55,213 nucleotides of DNA from Clostridiales bacterium. GTDB taxonomy: Bacteria > Bacillota > Clostridia > Oscillospirales > CAG-272. The stretch is taken from the NCBI GenBank assembly GCA_016288155.1, contig JAEEYP010000026.1, positions 1 through 55,213 on the forward strand. The letters are read 5' to 3'. Position 1 is the first letter of the stretch. Each line of letters begins with the position of its first letter. A program made the position numbers and the translations under genes. The notes under the pieces were generated by a model, which was not told where the DNA came from, ran no database searches, and saw nothing but the letters and a program-made list of their open reading frames with translations. Positions 17,560 to 26,322 of the stretch are shown here, piece by piece.

Positions 17560-18327
17560 TTACGACAGGCGGCGGCCTTCGTACAGAAAGCCGTCCTCCG
17601 TCACGGTGACGACGGGAAAATCGCTCTCGGTATAGACGGGGCTCCGTTCCGGGCTCGGAACGTTGACGTACCGGATCCCGCCGCAGACCGCGTCGGCGAA
17701 CGTGTGGTGGTGCCCCTGGAAGACGGCTTCCACGCAGCCGGATGCTTCGAGCAGCGCGCGGATCTCCTCGCAGTTGAGTATGCGGTACCACGCGGCGTAT
17801 GGATCGTCTTTGTCGAAATACAGGTTTCCGTGCGTGAAGACGAAGGTGCGCCGTTTCTCGCCGAGCAGCTCCCGCAGCCACGCAAGCTCCGCCTCCGGGA
17901 CGATCCCGTACCGCCAGTCGAAGTTGTCCTCGCTGAAATGTCCGCCGTCCGGATTGTAGCAGGTGTCGAGCAGAACGAAGCGGACGCCGCCGAGCGTGAA
18001 GCTGTAATACGTCCGGTCCGTCTGGAAGAGCTCCAGCACCTGCGCGTGCGAGAGCTGGGAGAATTCGTGGTTCCCCATTACGGCGTGGACGGGGAAGCCG
18101 TACCCGCACCAGAGGCGGATCATCGAACGGAATTGCTCGAACTGCTCCGCGGCGTCGGAGGCCGGCTGGAGGTTGTCGCCGAGCGAAACGGCGAAATCGA
18201 CTCCCTCCCGCGCGAAACGGGAAAGCCCCTCTTTCAGATCCTCCAGCGTCCGGGCGCTGGAGCCCCGCTGCGGGGCGTGCGGGAGGGAAGAATGAAGATC
18301 GGAGAACAAACCGAAGCGTATGGACAT
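17560..18327 (-). CDS. Metallophosphoesterase (calcineurin-like)
   Basis: 255 aa. Dinuclear-metal motifs appear in order: GLFSDLH (residues 5-11), SLGDN, MGNHEFS, FTHGNLYF and FQGHHHTF. These are the five calcineurin-like blocks, so the enzyme should be an active phosphodiesterase or phosphatase. No signal peptide. The substrate cannot be named. It stands alone on the minus strand with its own promoter (18369-18397), divergent from the HAD phosphatase gene. The two share a 150-bp intergenic region and could be co-regulated. Confidence 0.88.
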   Translation of the reverse strand: MSIRFGLFSDLHSSLPHAPQRGSSARTLEDLKEGLSRFAREGVDFAVSLGDNLQPASDAAEQFEQFRSMIRLWCGYGFPVHAVMGNHEFSQLSHAQVLELFQTDRTYYSFTLGGVRFVLLDTCYNPDGGHFSEDNFDWRYGIVPEAELAWLRELLGEKRRTFVFTHGNLYFDKDDPYAAWYRILNCEEIRALLEASGCVEAVFQGHHHTFADAVCGGIRYVNVPSPERSPVYTESDFPVVTVTEDGFLYEGRRLS

Positions 18328-18368
18328 GGCGTCGATCCTTTCTGAACCGCGATATGATTGTCAAGGAT

Positions 18369-18397
18369 AGTATACCATATCCTCCGTCCGTTTGCAA
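18369..18397 (-). promoter_or_regulatory. Promoter of the metallophosphoesterase gene
   Basis: Minus strand TTGCAA (18392-18397), 17-bp spacer, TATACT (18369-18374). Confidence 0.65.
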
Positions 18398-18407
18398 GGC
18401 GCAGCGC

Positions 18408-18436
18408 TTGCATTTGTACGGCATATATGGTACAAT
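18408..18436 (+). promoter_or_regulatory. Promoter of the HAD phosphatase gene
   Basis: TTGCAT (18408-18413), 17-bp spacer, TACAAT (18431-18436). The -35 boxes of the two divergent promoters lie only 10 bp apart, back to back. Confidence 0.7.
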
Positions 18437-18471
18437 ATACGGGCACACCGAACCCTTGGGAGGAAAGAAAC

Positions 18472-19185
18472 ATGAGCATTCGGCTGATCGCATTCGATCT
18501 CGACGGGACGCTGACGCAGCATAAGACGCCGCTCAGCCGCGAACACCGGGAGATCCTTTTCCGGCTCCGGGAGAAATACCGGCTCCTCATGGTCGGGGCG
18601 GGGCAGTGCCGCCGTATTTTTGCGCAGATGGAGCGTTTCCCCATCGACGTGATCGGCAATTACGGGATGCAGTACGCGCGGTACGACGGGGCGTCGGGCG
18701 AGCTCGATCCGGTGTATGACGTCAGCCTCCCCTGCGACCGCGACGCCTGCGAGCGCCGCGTCGCGTATCTCCGGAAGGAGCACGGGCTCACCCGCTTCGC
18801 CGGGGACAGCGTCGAGTATCACCCCTCCGGCTGCGTCACCTTCCCGCTGATCGGCACGGCGGCGAAGCAGGAGGACAAGCTCGCCTTCGACCCGGATCGC
18901 TCGTTCCGCCGCACGTTCTACGACGAGGTCAGGGAGATGTTCCCGGAGTACAACGTCTTTATCGGCGGCTCCACCTCCTTCGACATGGCGCCGAAGCCGT
19001 ACGATAAATACTACGCGCTCGACCGGTACTGCGCCGAGGCGGGGATCGCGCACGGCGAGGCGCTCTTCGTCGGCGACGACTACGGCGTCGGCGGCAACGA
19101 CGAGTCGGTCTACCGCTCGGATTTCGGCTTTCTCCCGATCGACGACTACCGCACCTTCCCCGACCGGATCGCCTGGCTGCTGTAA
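18472..19185 (+). CDS. HAD-superfamily phosphatase (IIB subclass)
   Basis: 237 aa. Motif I is FDLDGTLT with the nucleophile Asp near residue 8, and motif IV is FVGDDYGVGGNDESV. The cap contains VIGNYGMQY, as in phosphomannomutase-like and Cof-type sugar phosphatases. ATG 18472 follows GGGAGGAAAG; an extension to 18358 would pass through the promoter and was rejected. Probably dephosphorylates a phosphosugar or interconverts it; substrate not decidable. Ends at a bidirectional terminator. Confidence 0.88.
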   Translation: MSIRLIAFDLDGTLTQHKTPLSREHREILFRLREKYRLLMVGAGQCRRIFAQMERFPIDVIGNYGMQYARYDGASGELDPVYDVSLPCDRDACERRVAYLRKEHGLTRFAGDSVEYHPSGCVTFPLIGTAAKQEDKLAFDPDRSFRRTFYDEVREMFPEYNVFIGGSTSFDMAPKPYDKYYALDRYCAEAGIAHGEALFVGDDYGVGGNDESVYRSDFGFLPIDDYRTFPDRIAWLL

Positions 19186-19193
19186 GAAAAAAG

Positions 19194-19219
19194 GAACGTC
19201 CCCCGCCTGGGAGACGTTC
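19194..19219. terminator. Bidirectional terminator between HAD and MerR genes
   Basis: GAACGTC pairs with GACGTTC, with AAAAAA before and TTTTTATTT after. Confidence 0.75.
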
Positions 19220-19226
19220 TTTTTAT

Positions 19227-20165
19227 TTATGAATGCTGCTGCCGCCTTTCCTTTTGCTCCGCCGCCCGGTCGAGAAAGAACCCGACGGCGCCGAGCAGGA
19301 CGGCGGGGAGGAGCGGCCAGTATTTGAGCGAACGGATCAGCCCCTGCCGGATGGGCAGAAAGAGCGGCCGCAGGAAGCTGTAGCGGACGTAGAGGAACGC
19401 GTAGTTGTACAGTCTGTCCGCGTCGTCGAACGGCAGAAGGAGCAGGCACACGACCCCCGCGGCGATCAGCGCGCCGGACACGAGGATCCAGCGTCGTTTG
19501 CCGCCCGCGAGATAAACGATCAGCGCGGCGGCGGCGAGGAGCAGTGCGGCGTTCGCCGTGAGGAGCCATGCGTGCGCGGGGAGCGACACGTTCTCCCAAT
19601 GCCATTCGAGCCGGTACCCGCCCGTGACCACGATCTTCGCGTCCGCGCCGATCGCACGGACGGTGAGCGCGATGAGATTGACGACGGCGAACAAGAGGTA
19701 CAACAGTGCGAAGAACACGGGCAGACGCCGGAGAAAAGCGCGCTCCCTGTCGGACAGGCGGACACGGGAATCCTCCGCGGGGACAGCGCTGCGGGAGAGC
19801 GGCTGCCGCAGCGCGTCGGCGACGGCGCGGCAGTCCGTCACCGCGCCGACGTCGATTTGCCGCAGCGCGTCGAGCACGACCGCCTTCGTTTCTATGTCCT
19901 CGGCGAGCTTCTGTCTGTGCGCCTCGATGAGCGCGGGCAGCGCCTCGGGGGAGGACTGCATCGCGGCGATATCGGTGAGGGAGAACGCGGCGCGCCGGAG
20001 CGTGGCGACGTCCTCCAGCGCGCGGACGTCCTCCTCGCTGAACGAGAGCGAGCGCCGCCCCGCGTAGTTGACCTCCTGATGCGGCGAGACCAGACCGTTC
20101 TCGACGTACAGCCGGACGGCGCGGTCCGTCAGTCCCGTGCGGGCACAGACGTCCTTCATCTGCAT
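19227..20165 (-). CDS. MerR-family regulator with C-terminal membrane segments
   Basis: 312 aa. The N-terminal winged helix MQMKDVCARTGLTDRAVRLYVENGLV and the second block SFSEEDVRALEDVATLRRAAFSL are MerR-type. A dimerisation helix follows (ALIEAHRQKLAEDI). From about residue 150 there are four hydrophobic segments (PVFFALLYLLFAVVNLIAL; WLLTANAALLLAAAALIVYL; WILVSGALIAAGVVCLLLL; LLPAVLLGAVGFFL). The sensor would thus be in the membrane and the DNA-binding head in the cytoplasm. AAAGGAG sits nine bases before ATG 20165; an ATG at 20174 abuts the ribosome site. Its promoter has the 19-bp spacer typical of MerR targets, with a dyad, so autoregulation is likely. Confidence 0.85.
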   Translation of the reverse strand: MQMKDVCARTGLTDRAVRLYVENGLVSPHQEVNYAGRRSLSFSEEDVRALEDVATLRRAAFSLTDIAAMQSSPEALPALIEAHRQKLAEDIETKAVVLDALRQIDVGAVTDCRAVADALRQPLSRSAVPAEDSRVRLSDRERAFLRRLPVFFALLYLLFAVVNLIALTVRAIGADAKIVVTGGYRLEWHWENVSLPAHAWLLTANAALLLAAAALIVYLAGGKRRWILVSGALIAAGVVCLLLLPFDDADRLYNYAFLYVRYSFLRPLFLPIRQGLIRSLKYWPLLPAVLLGAVGFFLDRAAEQKERRQQHS

Positions 20166-20187
20166 GACGATCATCTCCTTTTACCGC

Positions 20188-20218
20188 ATTATACCGTTTT
20201 ACGCAGGGTAAAAGTCAA
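20188..20218 (-). promoter_or_regulatory. MerR-type promoter with 19-bp spacer and operator dyad
   Basis: Minus strand TTGACT (20213-20218), 19-bp spacer, TATAAT (20188-20193). The spacer holds the perfect dyad TTTTAC-5-GTAAAA (20197-20213). MerR proteins activate over-long 19-bp spacers by untwisting DNA, so this is a strong candidate binding site for the regulator just downstream. Confidence 0.75.
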
Positions 20219-20257
20219 GGACTTTTGCGAAAAAACTTTGGGGAATCCGCAAAATGG

Positions 20258-21055
20258 TTATTTTTCTCCGTCCGCCGCGTCCCCGTGCGGCGCGATCTCC
20301 CACTGCATCCCGTCGTACGCCGTCAGGTAGCCTTCCTTCTCCATCGCGGCGGCGAGTTCGGCGTGCGGCGCGTGCAGCGTCCGCGCGATGTGCGACAGGC
20401 ACACTTTTCCCTCCGTCGCGAGGACGCGCTCCGTCTTGAAGGACGCCGTCATCAGCCGGATCATGGGGATGCTGTTGTGCTCGCCGAGGCGGAAGTCTCC
20501 CGTATAGTCTCCGACCGTCGCGTCGAGGATCATGCCGTCGTATTCGCGGCGGCGCATGGCGTAGAACGTGTCGTACAAGACCCACGCGCCGTCGCAGCCG
20601 TAGAAGAGGCGCGCGCCGTCCGGCCCCTCGATGTCGTAATGGAGCGGGTATGCCGTGTGGTTTGCCGCCAGCGCCCGCACCGTATATTCGCCCGCGTCGA
20701 ACGTCTCTCCCGGCTGAACGGGGCGCATTTCGGCGCCGGGGATCGGCGCGATCTCCGCCCCGGCGCGGTACCAAATCCGCAGCGCGCCGCGGCAGGCGGC
20801 CGCCAGCGCCGCTGCGCGGTCCGGCAGGAAATGATCGTCGTGCAGGTGCGTGAGAAGAAGATCCGTCACCCGGCTCGCCTCAAGCCCCTGGATCCGAAAG
20901 GAATCCGTCACGTGCGGGCCGCAGTCGATCAGCAGCGTCCCGCCGATCAGGACGGAACTGCTCCGCCGCGCGTCCCGGTCCAGTTTGTCCGAAAGATCCG
21001 TTTTGAGTCGGGGCGAGAAGTCCGCGGCTCCCGTTCCCATGAATCTGACGTGCAT
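20258..21055 (-). CDS. MBL-fold metal-dependent hydrolase
   Basis: 265 aa. The metal motif THLHDDHFLPD (H-x-H-x-D-H) near residue 70 is followed by metal-ligand candidates in LAANHTAYPL, ILDATVGDY and LSHIARTLH. The order resembles PhnP-like phosphodiesterases and other arylsulfatase/tRNase-Z-like MBL proteins. GGAGG precedes the ATG. Third gene of the minus-strand operon with the glycosidase and isomerase-like genes; the context suggests a sugar-derived ester or lactone substrate, but this is inference. Confidence 0.85.
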   Translation of the reverse strand: MHVRFMGTGAADFSPRLKTDLSDKLDRDARRSSSVLIGGTLLIDCGPHVTDSFRIQGLEASRVTDLLLTHLHDDHFLPDRAAALAAACRGALRIWYRAGAEIAPIPGAEMRPVQPGETFDAGEYTVRALAANHTAYPLHYDIEGPDGARLFYGCDGAWVLYDTFYAMRRREYDGMILDATVGDYTGDFRLGEHNSIPMIRLMTASFKTERVLATEGKVCLSHIARTLHAPHAELAAAMEKEGYLTAYDGMQWEIAPHGDAADGEK

Positions 21056-21087
21056 CGTACGTCCTCCGATCTCGTTTGATGTATTGA

Positions 21088-21930
21088 TTATTCGCCCGCG
21101 ATCCCGCGGGCGATCGCCGCGAGCGCGCGGTACACCGCCTCCGCTTCCGGAAGCGGCATGCGCGGCACCTTTACCTCCAGCGACAGCACCCCGCCGAAGC
21201 GTACCTCCCGGAGCGCCGATGAGAAATCCGCCCAGTCGGTCACGCCGTAGTACGGGGCGCGGTGCTGGTCGTGCTTCCCGTCGTTGTCGTGAACGTGGAG
21301 CACGCGCACCTCCCCGCCGAGCTCGCGCAGCGCCTGCCCCGGCGTGACGCCGGGAAAGACGGCGGCGTGACCGGTGTCAAGGCAGATCTTGAAGTGTTCG
21401 TCGTCCATCTCCCGCACGAAGCGCAGGATTTGTGCCGGCGCGCCGAGCGAGAACGCCGTCATCGGCATGTTCTCAAGGCATATCGTGACGCCGTATCCCC
21501 GCGCACGGCGCAGGAGATCCGTCATGAAAGCGAGATTCATCTCCCACGTCGCCCGCTCGTTCCCGGTGCCGATATCCTCGGTGCCGAAGGGCATGATCGG
21601 ATGGACCACCCAGTACGGGCATCCGAGCAGCGCCGCGTCGGCGAGGGAGGCGGTCATCTTCTCCATGCGTTCCGCGCGGTCCTGGGGCGTTTCGTCCCGT
21701 GCCGGCCAGCGCCACGGTCCGTGCATCTGGGAGATCCCGATCCCGGCGTCGTCCGCGAGCGCCCGCTCACGGCGCAGATACGCCTCCCGCTCGGCCGCGG
21801 GGAGCGTGTACGGCGCCGCCTCCGTGTCGGAGAATCCGAGATCGACGCAGTCGAATCCCGCGGCGCGCAGCATCCTGTACCGCTCCTCGTCCCACCGGGC
21901 GAAGGAGCCGGAACTGATCCCGATCCTCAT
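21088..21930 (-). CDS. Sugar phosphate isomerase/epimerase-like TIM barrel
   Basis: 280 aa AP-endonuclease-2/xylose-isomerase-like barrel. Metal-ligand segments visible are ICLENMP (Glu), ICLDTGHAAVFPG (Asp, His), VLHVHDNDGKHDQHRAPYYG (His, Asp, His) and LSLEVKVP (Glu). This pattern defines IolE/Hyi-type sugar isomerases and epimerases. Its ATG overlaps the stop of the upstream glycosidase frame by four bases (ATGA), so they were built as a coupled operon. The substrate is probably the keto or acid sugar released by that glycosidase; not provable here. Confidence 0.88.
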   Translation of the reverse strand: MRIGISSGSFARWDEERYRMLRAAGFDCVDLGFSDTEAAPYTLPAAEREAYLRRERALADDAGIGISQMHGPWRWPARDETPQDRAERMEKMTASLADAALLGCPYWVVHPIMPFGTEDIGTGNERATWEMNLAFMTDLLRRARGYGVTICLENMPMTAFSLGAPAQILRFVREMDDEHFKICLDTGHAAVFPGVTPGQALRELGGEVRVLHVHDNDGKHDQHRAPYYGVTDWADFSSALREVRFGGVLSLEVKVPRMPLPEAEAVYRALAAIARGIAGE

Positions 21931-24793
21931 TCGTCATCCCTTCCTTTCGGCGTGACGTAAGGGATAAGGAGCGCCCGGCGCGGTCCGTAGCTTTCGTATT
22001 TCGTCAGGTAGCCGGGGAATTCGTTCACGAGGATCCCTTCCTTCACCTTCCCGCGGGAGAGCTGGAGATTGTTCAGGTTCGAGCAGTATTCGATCTCGAT
22101 CACGTTTTCGCCCCGGCGGAGCAGGGCGGAGACGTCGGCGCGCGGGACGTTCAGGTCGATCGGTCCCGCCTCCGCGCCGTTGATCTTTACCCGGACGAAC
22201 TCGACGATCCGTCCGAGATCGAGGACCGCGCCGTCGGCGTCTCCGTCCCAGGAGAAGGACGCGCGGTAAAAGCCTCTGCCCGACACGGTCCGGCCGACGG
22301 CGGCGACGTTGTCCCACGTGTCGAGCCGGTCGAGCGAGAAGCGGATCTCCCGCTTGTCGGTCTTATAGGCGTATTCGTTCGTCGTGACGCCGAACAGCGT
22401 CTCGGTGCGCGTCTCGATCTCCCCGGAGGGGGACCACGCCTCCACCGTCACGTCCCATCCGGTGATCTCGCGCGGCGTAAGGAAGCGGCGCTCCGGCGCG
22501 GCGTAAGGAAGCGGCGCTCCGGCGCGGCGTACGGCGCGGGCGCGTCGACCGCCTCCAGCGCGAACAGCGCGGCGTCTCCGTAGGAGAGCGTGAGGGGGAC
22601 GTACGTCTTCGCACCCTCGTACCGGGCGGAGACGCGCGCCGTCTTCCCCGTCCACGGATCGATGGAATACGGAATGAAGAGCCCGTCCGCCGCGAGTTCC
22701 GTCGTGATGCCGTCGCCGTGCGGTGCGGTGCCGTCTTCATGGAGGGAGCCGTCGCAGTAGTTGTATACGAAGACGCGGCGGTCCGCCCCGACGCGGCGGA
22801 CCTGCGTGAGCAGCTGCCGGTTCGGCGCGGCAAAACCGACGTAAGGCGCGATGCCCATTTCCTCCAGCACGGCGGGGAGGTCGTCGGCGCTCCGTGCCGC
22901 GCGGACGGACGGCTGCGCCCGCAGCCGCGCGACGAGCTCCGCCAGCTCCCCGGGATCGTCGCTCTCATACGGCGAGGAGACCGCCGCGCCGTCGAGGAGG
23001 ACGACGGGCATCCCTTCCCCGGCGAGCGCGAGGATCCGCTTCGCACCGCTAACGGACAGCTCGGCGTGCCAGAGGACGAGCGCCCTGTACCCGGCCAACT
23101 CGAGCGTTTTCGTTTCGCACTCGAAGGAGACGCCCTCCGCGTCGAGCAGCGCGGGGCTGAAGTAATCGTACGTATACCCGCGGTCCTGAAGCGCCGTCGA
23201 GGGGAAGAACACCGGCTCGTGCGTATGGAGCCAGTCCTTGCCGCCGCGGTAGACGAGGTGCTGACCGTATTTTATATAGATCATGCCGAGATCGACGCCG
23301 GCCTTCCCCTCGCGGAGCAGCGTCTGTACGCGCCCGAGATGGTCGTTGAAGGACGTATACGCCGCATACGACGGCTCGCGCGTACCGAATTTGTAGAACG
23401 CGTCCATCGTATCCCCGCCCTCGTAGCCGGGCCAGACGGGCGTCGGACCGAAGCGCGCCGCCCAGATGTGCCAGACGATGCGGCTGTATCCGGCGGAATA
23501 GAGACAGTACGCTTCCTGCATGTGCCGCTGGAGCGTGTAGCTGTAATTCGAGTCGTCGAGACCGCCCGTCTCGGCGGAGAGGACCTTGTTCTGCAGGTGC
23601 GCGCCGCCGCTCCACAGCCGGAAGAGATCCACCTGATTCTTGTGATTGCGGTTCTCCGCCTCGGGGCGGTCCACCGCCGCGATCGGCTCGGAGATCTCGA
23701 GCGCCTTGCCGTAGGAGATCTGTGCGCGCGTCGTGATCCCCTTCGTGTGCAGCCACGCGCGGAGGGGTATGAGGAATCGTTCCATATACAGCTTCGTCTG
23801 CACGTCGAAGATATCGTCGAGGATCCGCTTTTCCCTCGCCCGGTCGGTCAGGGAATAGAATCCCCGCAGATCGGCGTTGCCGTCCCAGCGCCAGATGTCC
23901 GAGAGCTGCGTACCGGCGGCAAGGAACAGGTACGGCAGGACGTCGTACCCCTTGCGTGCACGGAAATCGCTTACGAAGTTTTCCGTCCAGTTCGTGATCC
24001 CCGCGCCGTGCGAATACTCGAGCGAATCCATGAACAGCTGCACGTCGCCGCCCCGGATCTTCGCGTTCAGCGCCTCGTCGTCGAGGACGTTTTTCTCCAG
24101 ATACTCCTGCAGCGCCCCGACGCCGCGGCGGTCGAAATAATTGACCGTATTGGACGTGCGGACGGCGGGAGAGCACGCCTGCGCCGTCCCCTGCGCGTAA
24201 TACGTCATGAGCGTGTACGGTCCGTCTTCCGGCGCCGTCCAGTCGAGCGCGCCGTCCTTCACCGAAGCCGTGAGCACGAGCGTCCGGTCCGGATCGTAGG
24301 TCTTGTCACCGACGCGGCGGATCGCCGTCACGCCGACGAGGACCGCTTTCTCCCGCAGCGCGCCGCTCTTGGGGAGCGGACCCGTGCGGCGGCTGCCCGC
24401 GTCCGCTTCCTCGGTCACGAGCACGACGCATTGGTTCGCCGCCGGGGAATCCGGATCGAGTCCGGGGACGTTGGCGGTCGCCCATCCGGCGCCGGAGGTG
24501 AGCGAAACGGACATGCCCCGCGCGAGCGCGGTATCCAGTATCAGCCGGACGTCGCTTTTCCACTGCGCGCCGCCGTATCCGTAGACGGTCTCGTCGATAT
24601 TTTTGTCTCTGAGCTGGCACAGCTCCACCCCGCCGAAGCCGGCTTTGTACATTGCGTCCAGCTCCTCGCGGATCGTTTCGTCGGTGTGCATGCCGGCGGC
24701 CATCCACCAGCGGACGTCCGTCCGCGCGGAGATCTCCGGCCGGGCATATTGTTCGGTGAGCGTTCGTTCGAAGGGCGTTTTCGGCTGATCCAT
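21927..24793 (-). pseudogene. GH106-like glycosidase gene disrupted by a 26-bp tandem duplication
   Basis: Two overlapping frames encode one protein. The upstream part (24793 to 22448, 781 aa) starts like alpha-L-rhamnosidase-type family 106 proteins (DVRWWMAAGMHTDETIREEL, AGFGGVELCQL). The remainder (22655 to 21927) supplies the C-terminal beta-sandwich (FYRASFSWDGDADG, NLNNLQLSRGKVKEG). At 22477-22528 a 26-bp unit starting GTAAGGAAGCGGCGCTCC occurs twice in a row. Deleting one copy gives 2841 nt, a single open frame of 946 aa that reads through YAAPERRFLTPREITGWDV. So the lesion is one slipped-strand duplication, recent enough that nothing else has decayed. No signal peptide. If not repaired or contracted, the product is truncated before the C-terminal domain. 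Confidence 0.85.
22477..22528 (-). repeat. 26-bp perfect tandem duplication causing a frameshift
   Basis: Two adjacent identical copies (22477-22502 and 22503-22528), beginning GTAAGGAAGCGG. Since 26 is not a multiple of 3, the extra copy shifts the GH106-like frame. Confidence 0.95.
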
Positions 24794-24861
24794 GGCGATG
24801 CCTCCCTGCGTTATGGGACCCCGCCGCGCTCCGTATCCGGTCGGGGGATCCTGTCGGTAAT

Positions 24862-24890
24862 ACTCTAACAGATTTGCTCCCGTTTGTCAA
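24862..24890 (-). promoter_or_regulatory. Promoter of the glycosidase operon
   Basis: Minus strand TTGACA (24885-24890), 17-bp spacer, TAGAGT (24862-24867), about 70 bp before the glycosidase ATG at 24793. Confidence 0.65.
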
Positions 24891-24917
24891 TAGCCGCTCG
24901 CGCCGCCAAACGAAAAA

Positions 24918-24965
24918 GACCGCCGCACTCCGACCGGTCCGAAGGAAAGTCGGAATGCGGCGGTC
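24918..24965 (-). terminator. Terminator of the small membrane-protein gene
   Basis: Long stem GACCGCCGCA/TGCGGCGGTC with inner TCCGAC/GTCGGA; on the minus strand it is followed by TTTTTCG. Confidence 0.8.
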
Positions 24966-24980
24966 CCGCTTTGTCCGCCG

Positions 24981-25367
24981 TCACATGTCGCCGCGCTTCC
25001 GGGGAAGCAGCGCAATCACGAGCACGAGGACGGATGCGGCGATCACGATGGCGAGAATGACGCCGAATACGCCCCAGCCGTCGCGCTCCGTCATCTCGGA
25101 GGAGGTCATCGCCGTATCCGTTCCCTCCTCGGAGGGAACGTCGACGACGCCGTCGCCGTCGCGGACGTCGCCCAGCGTCCCGTCACGGAGATCGCCGGTC
25201 CCGCCGGTCGTCCCCGTATCCGAAGGAAGCGGCGTGCCGCTCTCCCCGGAAAGCGGAGCGGAGTCCGGCGGCGCGGAGGGATCGCCCATATCGACCGCCG
25301 CCGCTCCGCAGCACAGAATGCCCGCGAGAAGCAGAAGAAGGCCGAAGAAACAGGCAAATCGTTTCAT
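24981..25367 (-). CDS. Small cell-surface protein with signal peptide and C-terminal anchor
   Basis: 128 aa, family not recognised. It has an N-terminal signal sequence (MKRFACFFGLLLLLAGILCC), then about 60 residues rich in Ser, Thr, Gly, Asp and Pro with no predicted fold, then a single strong transmembrane helix (FGVILAIVIAASVLVLVIAL) and a short basic tail LPRKRGDM. The topology predicts an extracytoplasmic acidic loop anchored at its C-terminus. Resembles small anchored linkers of Firmicutes surface proteins. It has its own terminator and no obvious partner. Confidence 0.7.
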   Translation of the reverse strand: MKRFACFFGLLLLLAGILCCGAAAVDMGDPSAPPDSAPLSGESGTPLPSDTGTTGGTGDLRDGTLGDVRDGDGVVDVPSEEGTDTAMTSSEMTERDGWGVFGVILAIVIAASVLVLVIALLPRKRGDM

Positions 25368-25491
25368 GAGTACTACCGCCTTTCAATGATTGGTTTTGCC
25401 GACGGTAGTATGACCGGATCCCGCCCGGATCATTCTCCGACGCCCAAAAGGAAACGCCGGAAAATAATGCCAACGCAGGGGGGATACGGCA

Positions 25492-25519
25492 GGGGGAGCC
25501 TTTTGAAAAAGGCTCCCCC
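25492..25519. repeat. Perfect hairpin repeat at the left edge of the AT-rich island
   Basis: GGGGGAGCCTTTT-GA-AAAAGGCTCCCCC, 13-bp arms with a 2-nt loop. Related in sequence to the hairpin at 29869-29899. Could act as a terminator of 25588-29614 on the minus strand, or be a mobile palindromic unit. Confidence 0.85.
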
Positions 25520-25587
25520 GCGCCCCCGCGAAAACTTCTATGGGAAAAGAATGACAAGGTGAAGCAACTTTGTTATATTCTTGATAC

Positions 25588-26322
25588 TCAATTTCCTGTC
25601 GGAGAATCCTCATACATACTTTTCATCTTCTCACTATATTCGATACATTTTTGCCGAAACGCCGTAAACTTTTCCAGAAACGAATGCAGCTCAAACTTGT
25701 ATCTGAACTGCGGCAGCAGGACGTTGTGCTCCGTCAGATACTGAATCACGTCTTTATCATCGTTTTCGTCATAAACGCTTAATTCCTCCGCGTACACAAA
25801 AGCCTCGCTTTCCCCGAGAACAGTCGTTTCCAAGTTGAAATAAGGATATAAATACACTCTGCCGTCAAGCTCCCATTTTTTGAAGAGAAACGGATATTTT
25901 GTCGTTTCGTCTTCGAAGAATGCACCGCAGATCATGACGTAAGTATTTCCCGAAACAAGCCGGGGTGCGGCGTATACCTGACCCTGCGGGGTTCCAAAGG
26001 TGCGCACAACGGCCTGTCTGTCAATTTCCCGATCGTTCAGATAATCATAGGTGAGTTTTACGGTATAGTCGGTGTATCCTCCCCACGGGACACGTGCAGT
26101 ATACGTTTTTTTCACATCCATTACCGTAAATTCATACAGCCACGGATCACCAAAACAATTGTCCACACTCAAAACTCTCGGTTTATCCCCAAAATAATAA
26201 TTCATCTTTTGGATCCGCATCTCTTCCGGTATCCCATCCGACGCACCCCGCAAAAGCACTGCAGTAACCCCGATGACGATCAGAAGCAGAGAGACGCCCC
26301 CGATAATAATGATTCTTTTCAT
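25588..26322 (-). CDS. Membrane-anchored extracytoplasmic protein of unknown family
   Basis: 244 aa. One N-terminal transmembrane helix (IIIIGGVSLLLIVIGVTAVLL) then an outer domain of about 215 residues rich in aromatic residues and Thr. No catalytic motif seen. ATG 26322 follows GGAGGAAAG, and the ATG overlaps the stop of the upstream membrane protein (ATGA), indicating coupled translation. Third gene of the lipoprotein/permease/anchored-protein operon, so it probably works with them at the membrane. The upstream open extension in this frame belongs to a shadow frame of the permease gene. Confidence 0.75.
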   Translation of the reverse strand: MKRIIIIGGVSLLLIVIGVTAVLLRGASDGIPEEMRIQKMNYYFGDKPRVLSVDNCFGDPWLYEFTVMDVKKTYTARVPWGGYTDYTVKLTYDYLNDREIDRQAVVRTFGTPQGQVYAAPRLVSGNTYVMICGAFFEDETTKYPFLFKKWELDGRVYLYPYFNLETTVLGESEAFVYAEELSVYDENDDKDVIQYLTEHNVLLPQFRYKFELHSFLEKFTAFRQKCIEYSEKMKSMYEDSPTGN

